Source of the DNA: Hofstenia miamia
Taxonomy: Eukaryota > Xenacoelomorpha > Acoela
Direction: 5' to 3'
Length of the DNA stretch: 64,000 bases
Assembly (NCBI GenBank): GCA_004352715.1
Contig: SCFE01000079.1
Coordinates: 1,285,429-1,349,428, forward strand
Position 1 is the first letter of the stretch. Each line of letters opens with the position of its first letter. A model generated the notes under the pieces. The model did not search any database. It saw nothing but the letters and a program-made list of their open reading frames with translations, and was not told where the DNA came from. Below are positions 22,226-34,938 of the stretch, piece after piece. The translations under genes and the position numbers were made by a program.

Positions 22226-23230
22226 AATCTGAATTTAGTAAATTTTTGAATACATTGTGCCAACATACTGACTAAATTCAATCAAAAAGTGCTAAACATT
22301 CAATGCAAATTTAATTTTATTGTCATATTTTGCATATCTTAAAATTCCTGGAAAAATTTTCAAATGAGATATTGGCATAAAATGAAAACGAAATCCGCTT
22401 TGTCTAAAATTAACTTGAATTGCATTAATGCTTAGTAGGTTATCCAGATATTCATGCGCAAAACTAGGACTGTATGTGTGCGCGTTTATTGTTTTTATAA
22501 GACAAATTTGTGAAAATTAATAAAATATTTTAATATAATTAATTAGTTTTCAGGGGTAATTAACTTAAAATTAAGTTTTGCTACCCGACTACTCTTTCAA
22601 CCCAGATTTTCGATTTTTGTTTATACGGATTAAAATAACAAAGGCGCTCTCGGTAAATTGAATTCAATTTCACAAACAATGTTATTTACACTTGTTTTAA
22701 CTAAATGTTCAGCAACGGGAAGAGGTAGATTTTTGTTTGAATTGTTTAACAACTACAAATAATCTAACAGAAATTGATAGACATTTGCTATTGTTGAAAA
22801 ACACCGAATATTAAATAAAATGTCTTTCATAACTCCTTAGGTATCGGATGACTCTTAAAAGAGTAGAGCTAAGAAATCTTGAGAAATCCTAGTTTTATTT
22901 AATAAATCTTAAAGTATAATATTTTTGCATGCACTGGTGAAAACGTTAACAATGGTAAAAAATGTAGCACTATCACTTCCTTTTGCAGCAGCTTTCAAGT
23001 CTTGTTCGAATAATCAGTTCTTTTTGAGATTAGAATTGGCTTGAGATTAATCCCAATTCTTGCTTGGTCTCAGAGAGCAGTGCATAAAATATGTTGTATT
23101 TAAAAAGTAACTAAATAACACTAGCATATTTCGAGATCATTTTAATGCTTTTCTTATTAAAATTCATGCTATAATTAGGCAGTTGTTAAATATATATTTA
23201 GGTCCCATCTATAAAAATCACCCTCTAAGT
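22191..23230. other. AT-rich non-coding interval
   Basis: Begins with the (AT)n run that follows the LINE 3' end. No coding motif was recognised. Confidence 0.5.
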
Positions 23231-23231
23231 T

Positions 23232-23285
<54 letters not shown>

Positions 23286-23312
23286 GTAATAATAATAATA
23301 GTAATAATAATT
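23231..23312. repeat. (TAA/AAT)n microsatellite
   Basis: More than 25 trinucleotide units of AAT with rare AGT interruptions. Confidence 0.95.
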
Positions 23313-23519
23313 TACTTTTAAAATTATCATAAATACTTACAAAATACAATAAAAGTACAAATTAATAAAACCAAATACAATTTTAACAAGCAAATCCATG
23401 ATTTTGAGCAAGGTGAGTTGTTGTTACGATATAATACAATTTTTTCCAAAAATAATTTCTTAATTCATGCTTCACTTTTTGGAGGAATTTAATAGATTGA
23501 TGTCGGAATATAGGTGAAT

Positions 23520-24260
23520 ATAATTAAAATAACTTCATTAGATTGCCTCCAATTTCAAAATTATACCTTTTTTACAGTAAACGATCATGTGGAATCAAAT
23601 GCTTTAAAAAATATGTGTACAAAACTTAAAGAAATATCCCCATCGGCAAAATGTTCATACATTAATTTAAAAAATGATAAAAGTTGAGTAATTGTTGACC
23701 GATTTTCTCGAAAACCATGTCGATAAATTGACAATTTTGAGAAAAAAATTTTATACATATGATTGAAAAGTATTCGTTCAAACCAAATTGACAGCTTGGG
23801 CAAAATACTAATAGGTCTATAGTTTTTAACTTTGCTTAATGCTCCATTTTTTGTACTGGAATATGCTTGATAATTTCCAAATAGAAGGATATGATCCAGT
23901 ATTCATGCAAAAACGGAATAGCTGTAGAAAATGAGGAACAAGAGCATTTCCATGGCAATCGATAATGCCACAACCAATATTACACAGTGTAAATGCATTT
24001 TATAAGCATCTTCTATTTAAAATTCAATATAATTCAAATTACTATCATTAAATTCGCATTTAAGATTAGCAGTAAAAGTGTAGACAGATACAAAATAATT
24101 GTCAAATAAGTTTGTTACGTCAGTATTATTATGTTCTACATCTTGAGATACAAATTTGAGGGATGAAATTTTTAATGCAAAATTTAATGAAGAAATTAAT
24201 AAATTTTCAACTAAGAAATTCAAAAATTCAAACTTAAAAATAGCAACACACATAAAGTCA
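23520..24260 (-). mobile_element. LINE reverse-transcriptase fragment, minus strand
   Basis: At 23585-23803 the minus strand reads the fingers/palm region of a LINE reverse transcriptase: LPKLSIWFERILFNHMYK, then HGFRENRSTITQLL and a KAFDS strand. The upstream frame at 24017-24253 has LFDNYFVSVY, the conserved block that precedes the RT in the same family. The YADD half is missing and frames shift, so it is a 3'-lacking remnant. Confidence 0.7.
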
Positions 24261-24424
24261 ACTTCATCACAAAAGGAATTTCAATAGAAATAAGAAGACA
24301 CCATAATTTATAGAAGTTGTTCTATCTCTTAGAGTAGCACACCTAGCACATCTGTAATCAGAATTAGGGATACAGTCACTAATACTTCTATCTAATCATG
24401 TTTCTGTAAAACAAACAGTATCAC

Positions 24425-24466
<42 letters not shown>

Positions 24467-24829
24467 GAAGGATATTTTAATAGTCTTTCCATGGAGTTGA
24501 GACTCTGACAATTGAATCAAACCCATTTCAAGATTTATCAAAATTGACAACTCTAGTTTTCTGAAAAATTACACAAGTTTTATTGCACACAAATTTTAAT
24601 TCATCATTCTTTTAAGTCTTTTAGCAAGTGATCAGCGAAAACAGTATTCTAAAATAACACTGTGTGACAAAAAAAATATTTTTTTCTTAGTTGAGTACAT
24701 TCTTTCAGTGTTTTTGGTCAATTTGATGTTGATAAACACGAATTTAAGGTTATTTTCATAGAACAAAGAATACTTTAGGAATTGTCATGAAATTGAATGT
24801 ATTGGCTACATGATGGAGATACCAAAAAT
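24261..24829. other. Non-coding, AT-rich, with (AT)n at about 24437-24463
   Basis: Nothing recognisable beyond the microsatellite. Confidence 0.5.
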
Positions 24830-25270
24830 CCTCAAATAGCTTTTATAATGGTACACAAACATCTATTTCTATTTTGATGTTAATGTAATCAGATGTTTTG
24901 TGTTCATCCTGAAGTCCTGAGTCCAATTATAGCCTAAATTGGGTAGTTTTCAAATTCATTTAATTGAGATATTATCAAAGCTTTTAGATTTTCAACAAAT
25001 GTATCCTTAGTGATCAAATAACTAATAAATAGATTGTTTTCATATGTTTGAACATACAGAAAATTGATGATGCTGCAATATGCTCCCATAATGTTTTTTT
25101 CTGCAGATTTCGATATTTTCTAGATTTACCCACACTCATAAACAAGTCCCTTGAGTTGTTGGTGTAATTTTCCCTTTGTTCATCACTAAACAAACATAAA
25201 TTTTCATGAAAAACATTCAATTGACACTTCAGAAAATGAAGTTGGGTAGACATTCCGATCAATATCCTAT
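24830..25270 (-). pseudogene. Degenerate transposon-derived ORF (MSxxxHFLxxHLxxFPEN..SxEQGERFHQD-type)
   Basis: The 82-codon frame at 25014-25262 reads LHFLKCQLNVFHENL, then FSDEQRENY and, about 25 residues on, KSRKYRN. This aligns with a protein repeated in many invertebrate genomes that has HFLxSHLxxFPEN, SEEQGERFHQD and EKRYQGRW blocks. That family is generally transposon-derived and of unknown activity. Key positions are altered here and the surrounding frames are broken. The resemblance is moderate, so the assignment is tentative. Confidence 0.4.
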
Positions 25271-26399
25271 CTCATGCTAAGATTTAGCTTTGCAGCAATT
25301 AGAAAGTAATGGAGACCCTGAGAATTTATGATAGGAAAAATCACTATTAGATTGGCTCATTTGTTCCTTCAAAATGTTTTGTAGACTAATAATGCTTTCT
25401 TCTACATCAAAACATTTAAGCATTGGAGTTCAAACCTGTTAAGTGCAGGTTTAAGAGTTTGGTTGATAGCAAGATATATGAAATCCCCTTATTTATAGAT
25501 AAAAATAACTATTACTATCGTGGTTTTTGATTCAGCCCAAATTCGAGAATTGCAAATGGTAAAGGCTGTCGATCTTCAAATACCCAAGAATATATTATTT
25601 GTGTGTCAAGATCCAATATGCTGACAAATGCTAAATTTCTAAAAATATGTTTCAGAATATTTTATTTGCATCCTCAGTATCTTTATAAAGGGTTTATTTT
25701 TCAGAATCAAATATTCACTTATGTAACAGAATTCACACAGATCTTACATTTAAAAGAAGGCAATATATTTTTTCAGAGAAAGAGTGAGTAATGTTGTCAT
25801 AAGCACAGTTCAAGGTTGTAATGTAGTATGCTACGGGCATAAAAGTATATTAAAATTTTTTCCCTATTGTGATCCCAATTTACACATCACAACAGAGAAC
25901 CTGATTTTAATCAATTTTTGTAGGAAATTAGTAGCAGGGAAGGTTTAACTTCAATTTCCCAATGCCGTATATTGTCGTAGACATTAACTCAACAAAGAAA
26001 TCCTATGCAGACTTTCCAAAACTTAGAATACAAATTTCTCTAAAAGTATGGTTTTATTTGTAAGATGGCATTCAAATTCATAATTCTCTTCCCAAAATTG
26101 ACTGAAATCAGTTAAAAAAATCAGTCAACTAATTTTATGTCATTCAGTGTAATTTTTCAAAATACTAAAACTCAGTTACATTTAATGCAGTGTTGGAAGT
26201 TGTCTCGACCAGTCCGGTCTGCGATGTATGCAAATAAACCATCCTAGTAGTACCATTGAAATAATATTCTTTTTTTCCATCTTACACTTAAATAAGTTTA
26301 AATGCAAACTATTCAATCAAACAATTTGTCAATAATATGTAATGGAATTGCCAACTGCACAGTCGATGACATAGTCTTAGATAAAATTGGTAGACAGTG
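25271..26399. other. Non-coding interval
   Basis: No domain-bearing ORF, RNA gene or element ends were recognised. Confidence 0.45.
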
Positions 26400-26895
26400 C
26401 AGAGGCGTAGTCAGTCCAGGAAGTGTGTGTGTGTGTGTGTGTGTAGGGAGGGGGAGGGGAGGGTTATCTTCAAATTCTGCTCCACGAGCTCATCTCCCAA
26501 TTTATCAACATAACTGATTTTTTGCTATGTTGTCATTGAAATTACATCTTTTACGATTAATAACAATAATTCGGTAATGTTACAATATATTAGCGTTATC
26601 TTTATGCAGCCTACATTCTGACATTGAAATCATATTTGCGTCTACTACATGTACGTCTTAAAAACGGGTAAGACTTATAGAAAAACATCATGTATACAGA
26701 TAAAACATAAATATTAATTAATCAACAAATTTTCTCCTTTGCATTAGGTTCATTGGGTTTCCACTTGCTATAGGCCTATGAATCAACAGTTATATTTGCA
26801 ATGTTAAAAATAAGCTGAACTAATATTCTCCATGGTAGGGGCTGAGGTTTAATCTGGGGCTCCTGGCCCCTGGCGTCCCTGTAGCTACGCCATTG
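26400..26895. mobile_element. Non-autonomous hAT-like element
   Basis: The left end CAGAGGCGTAG and right end CTACGCCATTG are complementary except for two bases. They have the CA-GGCGTAG form common in invertebrate hAT elements. The outside octamers AGACAGTG and AGTCAGGG match at 6 of 8 positions, compatible with an old 8-bp duplication. A (GT)n microsatellite plus a G-rich tract lies just inside the left end. No transposase is present. Confidence 0.5.
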
Positions 26896-28024
26896 AGTCA
26901 GGGGAGGCCTGTGCTCTCCAGCTGGTGATGTACAGATAAATGTTCCCATCCGGTCATACTCATGGATGTGGGAACAATTTTAAAAGGCCGGGTAAAACTT
27001 CAGGTAAAGTTGTTCATTTTTGCAAAAAGTTTAAGGAAATATTGTTTTCAAAAATTACCAGGTATATTAAGAGACGAGATTTCTCTGTCCAATGTATATC
27101 TCATTCCACGAAAAATTTTTATTCCATTCCTCCTGTACCATTTTCTCATAAGCCATTCAGTTGCTCTATGGCTGTTCATTTAATCAGCTATGATAAGACT
27201 TTTGACTTCGAAAAACAGTATATTAAGTATATACCACTATATGCATCTTAAGCTTATTTATTGTGAACAATCCTCCAACCATATAGGGTGTCCGTTTTAT
27301 TTCCTTGGGCTTTACAGTGATTTTTAGCGCCACTGTTTGTTTCTACTTTTAAGTTTTAAGTGTTAAATACTGAACAAATGATAAATCGTTATATTTGTTT
27401 TTTAATTCCATTTATTCATTGAGGTTGTAAGATTTTTCTTAAATTCTTTTTTCAATTTTCACTGTGATTCTAAACTTTATTAAACAGGTAACCACTATTT
27501 TTGCAATTTGGTATCTCTTTCTAAAACAAAAAATAACTGTCTTTTGATGAGAGAAACTCGTGAAATTTAGAAAATATCTTAATTTTGGATTTTAAAAATG
27601 TTATAATTGAGATTAGCTATAGTACTAGACCCACAAAGCTACGTAAAATCCAGGGACATCACGTAGTTCATGGGGATGCCCATCTCACTGGAAAAGATAG
27701 GGAAATGTAGAAGATGTCCTTACACACTGTGAGTTTGAAATTGGAAGAATACTATTTAAGTCAAGAATTTTAGGGAAACTAGTCATGGTACAAACATTTT
27801 CAATTTTATTGAAAATTCCCATCTTTTCCCAGTTTCATTTTTCCTCCGAAAATTTGCAAGCTTTGCCAATTTTTTGTACTATAGTTTACATAATATTGGT
27901 CGAATTTTGTTAAGAATGAACATTTTTGTAGAAATATTTAGGTGTATTTTTGAGATCAAAGTGTTGTTCATGTACATATTTTTTGTTTATATTTTAAATT
28001 TCTAATCTTCAAAAAAGTTTAGAA
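26896..28024. other. Non-coding interval upstream of the AMP-binding gene
   Basis: A 103-codon ORF at 26940-27251 has no recognisable family and atypical composition for a host exon here, so I do not call it. The promoter of the AMP-binding gene should lie in this interval, but no element can be pinpointed. Confidence 0.45.
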
Positions 28025-29589
28025 ATGGATCTTGAAAAACGAAAAGATGACAATTTTGGTGAATACCTTGTTCATCACATTAGAAAATATCCAAATTCTC
28101 TCATTACTGATACATTATTGGGTGTGACGATCAGTTATGAAAAATACTTTTACACTTTGTCTCAGCTTCCTTTTGAAGTTCTGGATAAGCAAGTAATATA
28201 TTGTCTATCATTTTAAAGAATACAGTAAATAGAATTAAACGACATTTATGCTTTTAGGTTGCACACATTTTCTTGGAAAATGGCTTGGCTTTCTGCGCAG
28301 CGTATGTTCGATTAGTAACCCTTGGAGCTGTTGTGGGTGCCACTCATCCGAAGTCTCCAAAGTTGGCTGTGGAAAGTGCACTGGCATCTACATGCACTGG
28401 AATTCTAGTAACTTCATCTGATTTATATGAGAAAATGGATTTCTGCATCAAGGCTCCTCATCTTCATACTATTTACGTGTTATCCAATAAATTGTAAGCT
28501 CATTGTTTCTTTCAGATCTATGCACTTGTAAAACTTAGAGATCAAAATGTTGGATATTCAATTTCGGTTGAAACAATCAAACTTCCAAATGCACAAGGGC
28601 TATCAGACGAAGATAAAGAGGAACTTAAGGACGTAGTTGACCTTCTAATGACATCCGGTTCAACTGGTCAGCCAAAAGCAGTTATGAAGACACACTACAA
28701 CCAAATTTCCTCTTGTGAGGTAAAACAACGTTTTGTTTTAAAGCGCGAATATATACCAGAATAAAAAAAATTATATATGTCTATGTAGAATAATGCAATA
28801 TTTAAAATTTTAGTAAATCGAAGTTCCTCTACTTATTTTTGAATACTTAAATACCAATTTGCATATTTACATCAGCAAATCATTACCGGTTACAAGAGTG
28901 CAATAATGGGCCCACTCTTTTGGGTCTTCGCGTTAAGCAATTACTACTGAAGAGGTAATATTAAGCTATGAATGTTTAGAAAATAATAATAAAGTCTTCC
29001 ACAATATCAATTTAAATATTGCTGGATGCACTTAAACATACATATATGTATACTTTAATCTGCACACAATTTACAGCATTTGATGCTTTTCTCTTGCTCG
29101 AACTTACGGCACACGGCGTGCCTGGACGAGGTCCTCACATTTTTTTCAGAAAGAAATTATTGCAGGGAAATTGCACCCATGGGCATTAAATCGTTTCATT
29201 ATCTGAACTCTAGGCATAGAAAGAATTTCAATATTTTTATTAAAATCAGATTTCTCATTGAAAATAAAATCTTATTTGCATGTACTTTCAGGCAAAAGAA
29301 AACGTTTTAGCACAAATCGTCATCACTGCCTGAGTGCAAAACCTTTTTCAATATTTCTGTACAAGCTTGGATAAAATTTTCCAAACATGTGGACAAATCG
29401 ATTTGTTATTTAAAAGGAACGTTAGTAAAAATAAGGTTGATAAATGATTTTTGAAAAAATAGTTACTTGTTCTTACCTTGTTTTTAAGAGTAAGCCATTT
29501 TGCAGTTACTTCAAACCCACTTGCAAAGAATAAATTCAATAATTAAATTCTTAGGGCAACAATATATTTGTATATATATATATAAATGG

Positions 29590-29623
<34 letters not shown>

Positions 29624-32036
29624 GTTTATTTTGTAAAATAGTGTTGAATGCACTCGAATAATCGAGAAAATGAACTCTTACAGAAGTTGTTACCTTTTTA
29701 TTCATTTATCTGGCTATAATATCACATGTGTAAATCAATGCAACAGTTTTACCCAATTCATGCTTGTATGCGAATTGGTTATCATCGAATGTTTGTTTCA
29801 TTAAATTGAAATATTCGATCATTACAAAATGATCAAGAACTCTTGCTGGTGTTGGAGTTACAGTAATTGGGCGAAATTTGTTGACATTTTCACTATTGAC
29901 TTCCTTGATGTCTGATCCCTTGGGTACAGGTACTAATACGTGACTGAGGAGACTTAAGTTAAAAATATTGTGAAATGGTATAGCAAGTTCGTCTGCGAAC
30001 GATTTATATAGCCAAATAGGGATTGCAGAAAAACCATTTGATTTATGTGGATCTAGGTTACAGAAAGAATTTAGAACATCTGCAATTGTTACTTGTGGAA
30101 AACCATAATTCTCAGTAAATGTAATATTAAGAGGTTCATCAAGTTCAACATCAGCCTTATGCCTGCAAACATGAAAATTTAGTAATTTTGCATCATTTTC
30201 AGTGAATTTCCTATGGCCTTGCTCTTTTCGAATTCTTGACTTAACTTCCTTGTTTAGTACTTCACTGTCTTCCATTCATTCTTAACCAATATGTTGATCT
30301 TTCTCTGCGTTTGATTTATGTAGTTCCTATTGCCATCTTTAATGCAATTTGTTTTCCCTTAAAAGTTCTTTTAATTTAGAACATATTACTTTTATCCAAG
30401 TGAATTTCTTTGACATATCAAGAATGTTGTTGTATTTTCAGTAATTATTACCATTTGATTCAGATCTTTTTCAAAACACAAAACTTCCCAATTGCATGTT
30501 GCTAATTTTTCTTAAATAATTGACTTATCATACGAAATTTCTCCTCTTTAAGGCTGTTTTGAACGTCTTTTCTTATTTACACATGTTTCTTTTCCCCACA
30601 ATTCCGAACTAAAATAAGTGCATTATATTCATAGATCCAATTGGTGCACACTTATTGAACGAATAGATATCAATCTTACTAACATAGATTGCATCTAGTT
30701 GACTTTTAAATGGCATAAAAGTTATTTCGTTTTCTGTAAGATTTTTTAAGCCATAATTTTCTAAAGTAATAAGTTTCTTTGGATTGATGTCTCTAGCAAA
30801 AATCAAGAATGACTTTGTATATTTAGAAAATACTATTCGCATAATGTCTTTCAGGATGATATTGCATAAATGTTTTTTACCTTTAGGCGGCATGTAAATA
30901 TTTCCAATTGTTACTCTCGTGTAATTTTCTAGCAGAAATTTAGGTCGGGATGAAATGACTGTAATTTCTAGATTATTCACGATATTTGGAGCATAACTTT
31001 TGGCTTTGTAATACTCCACGCCTTATTTATATGTGTAATAATTCCTCGACCACCCTTTCCATCAAAATTTTCAAGGTTTTTATCTTGTCTTATCATATGA
31101 TAACCATTAATACTAACATCCTTATCTTGAATCTCTTCAGTTAATCTAGTTTCTTGAATTATTACACACGTAAAACTTTTAGTTAATATCAAATTTCCAA
31201 TTTTAAGTATTTATTATTTAATTCAGTCACGTTGTTAGAAAATACTAATGGAAATGTTTCAGTACGATTTAATTTAATCAAGTTAAAAATTATATAACTA
31301 CCATAGAAAAAAGTTGTGTAAATGTCTACGGAGAATAATCTAAAATTAAATTTGAAAAAAACTGAAGAACTAACAATCTCTCACTTTAACATCAAGCATA
31401 TGCAAGTACTGAAGGCTTCTAAGAGCCCTATAGTGATTAATGGAGAGCAAATAAATCAAGTTACCCATTACAAATATCTTGGAATACACTTCAATGAATA
31501 TTTGCAATGGAGAACTCAAGTAACATCAACATGTAAGAAAACAAACTTAACTATAATTAAGCTGGCTCGCTTCATTAAGGAATGTTCTAAAACTCAGCAA
31601 TAGATGGTATTTAAAACTTACATATGCCCTAATTTTCTATATGGATCAGAGGTATTTGCATATGGACTAGCAGACAGGGACAAGAAAAATGTGAATACAA
31701 CCAATGAACCTATATGGCAAGATATGTCAAATAGCAAAGGAAGATCTAATAAACTATATCAATGAAAAGTTCTTGACTAGATTCAAAACAATTCTTAACA
31801 AGATACTAACAAACACTGATCATTCCCGGAATAAAGAATATGAACTTCTACGTCTAGTAAGAGAAGGCAGAAGAAACTTCAAGCAACCAAAATGTAACGC
31901 AAAGGTATACCAAGGATCATTTATTCCAATTGCTTGCAAATTTCTAATGTATGGAGTAAACCCCCCATTCCTATAAAATACATGTCTATTCCTTTATACC
32001 TGTAACATGTTATGTGTACAAGAATTAAAACGGACA

Positions 32037-32085
<49 letters not shown>

Positions 32086-32919
32086 ATGNATTCTACGATA
32101 GCCTACTTTAATCACTACCTGGTGATTTGCACTGCTAAGAACTAAAGAGGCAACAAATATTTTAGAGAATTTATGTCCAAGTTTGTCCAATAATATTTAA
32201 TATAAAGAATACCACAAATTTCCAATGTTCCTGAATTTGTTAAATAGCCAAAAATCAGATGATTCTTGTTTTTAGGAGATGGCTATTCTGGTAAATTAAA
32301 ATTGGTTAATTCCGTGATTAAAAGAAAGATAGGCGATGACGGAGAATTGCTAATACATTCACCCAGCCTTTTAAAAGGTTACTTTAAAGATAAAGAAAAA
32401 ACTGCGAATTCCTTTGACGAGGATGGATTCTTCCGAACTGGCGATGTTGTGGAGGAAACAAACGATGGAGAAATAGTGATAAAAGGCAGAAAGAAAGATA
32501 TCATTAAATTTCGAGAGTTTCCAGTGCATCCTGCTGAATTGGAACATATTTTGATGGGTATGTTAATTGATGATATATGCAATTGTATGTTTATGTTTTA
32601 GAACACGAGAGCATTGTGAACTGCTCTGTGATCGGTAGACCTCACTCTATTTATGGTGAAGTTCCTGTAGCATATGTGGTATGCAATGATTTCAATGCTG
32701 ATGATATAAAGATGTGGGTTAGAAAGAGAGTCTCTGAGCACAAACAATTGCATGATGTTATTCGAATGAATGAATTACCTGCTAATAAATTTAATAAAAT
32801 TGATAAATTGCAATTAAGAACAATAGATTCAATGCACTGTTAATTACATTCATTAAATATGTCCCAAAAATTTTATTATTTTGGAAAATATAATATTTTA
32901 GTTTGAATATTTCCTTTTG

Positions 32920-32967
<48 letters not shown>

Positions 32968-34860
32968 TATATATATATATAATTTAGATTTATATATATA
33001 TAATTATGTTTCCTTTATTATATTATTTTTTAATATATTGTATTATGATAATACTTTATTATATTTTGGAAAAAAAACAATAATTATATAAATCATTTCT
33101 TTAATATATACTTCTGAACTCGCATTTTCGATATCGAGCCGAAAACTTAAACTGTTTGAATGCAACTATATATAATGAGATATAGCCATATTTAAAATTT
33201 CTCAGCAAAGGGTATATGCTGCAAGAATAGATAAAAACAGTTCTGCAACAAATAATTAAGTGGGGGTGATGAAGCCTACATTATGATGAAAAAAACTTTG
33301 TTATCATTATTTTTTATTTTGTTTATAGGTCATATTTTGCTCCGAGCCTCGTTCAGGCTAAGGTCATACGTCCATCAACTATAAAATCTTGAATAAGTTT
33401 CAATATGTGAACAATTCCTCAAGTCACAAATTTGGTCTTTAAAAAAATTATTTCACAAGAAGTGACATGAGGAACAGATGTAAATGCGACCATGCGCTAT
33501 TGAAATCGTCAAAGGAAATCAACATGAGGAACAGATGTAAACACGACCGTGCGCTATTGAAATCGCTTGACGAATTCCTCAAGTTGAACCAGTGTAAACG
33601 GGGCTTTATAAGTATATTGAATTCCTTTTTAATTTTTGCTCAGGAACCGGCTCACATAGTTTGTTTATATAGTCGAAAAGGTGTGATTTAATGAAAATTG
33701 GGAGCTTTTTGCAAGTCTAGTCTTTAATTGCAATTGGTGAAAAAGTACTAGGAATCATCTCTTTGCAATAGTTGGACCTGAAATCATTGGGCAAACTGAA
33801 AAATATACTAAATACGAAGCATGATTCGGATTCCAGAGTATTGATTATCTCCATCCTGATCCAATGTGCAAGAAATATGACATCAATTAATTGTAATTTA
33901 GTGTCACTTACTTATATAATTGATTTATGCATGCATATATTTTCTGGATTATGATTGTAATTCTAGTTTGGAGAAGTACATATATGTTTTTTGCAATAAA
34001 TTTGCTTTGACCTTAATTACTACAAATGCAAAAACTTCCCTTTTTCTTGTTTTAAGTTGGAGCACTATAATGCTTTGTGAGGAATAAAAGAACTTTATAA
34101 AAATATTTTAAATATTCTGTATTTAGCTTCATCAATTAATTGGATTTTCAAATAAACCAAATTGCAGATTTGCATCTTGTCAACCATTTGCACATGGTGG
34201 TGGCAGAATAGCAACTCTCACAGGTAATATAGTGAGAGGTGGACACATCATAATTATTCCAACTAGTGCTACTCCTAAGGAAATTGTGCAAGTACTACAA
34301 GATCATGAACCAGAAGTATGCATACTATTTCCAAGCTTAATTTCAGCATTACTAGCAACAAGATGTAAGATTTACTTTATAGACCTCAAAATTCTAAATG
34401 ACACATCATTGAATTTACTAAATTATCTATCACGCATTTTGAAACTATTAAAAACAAAGTTAGTTGCACCCATAGTCACATTTCTTCACATATATGGAGT
34501 GTGACGTGTTAGCTTAAATTGAATTTAAATTTTAAAACGCAGTTGATGAAATGATTTACCAACATGTGAACTAAGCACATACTTTTCAATTATGTGATGT
34601 TTGCATTGTTTGGTTTAATTTTATATGTAAGGTTCATTGGTCAAACAGGATATAAAGTTTTAAAGCCAAAAAACAACGAAAGTAAATATAAGCGTAAGCG
34701 CCTATATACATTTAGTGTATTGAAGTGATGTCATGAAAAATTGTCTCATGCATTGCAAAGCTTCCTCAAACTTTTTGAATGATTTTAACACAGTTTCAAA
34801 CATTTGCCCTAAGGAATGATAGAAAAATTGGATAAAAGCACTTGAAATAAATAGCTTTCG

Positions 34861-34938
<78 letters not shown>

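Noticed and set aside
23231-23312. Possible CRISPR-like or satellite array
   Set aside because: A simple AAT microsatellite without spacers in a eukaryotic context.
26940-27251. 103-codon ORF before the AMP-binding gene
   Set aside because: No recognisable domain, no splice signals supporting it, and an overlapping ORF in another frame is equally long-lived.
32379-32582. Minus-strand ORFs opposite exon 6 of the AMP-binding gene, also at 40685-40888
   Set aside because: Antisense shadow of a conserved coding exon.
32903-33091. Ile/Tyr-rich ORFs in TA repeats, also near 29511-29705, 31921-32190 and 34809-34991
   Set aside because: Translated (TA)n microsatellites.
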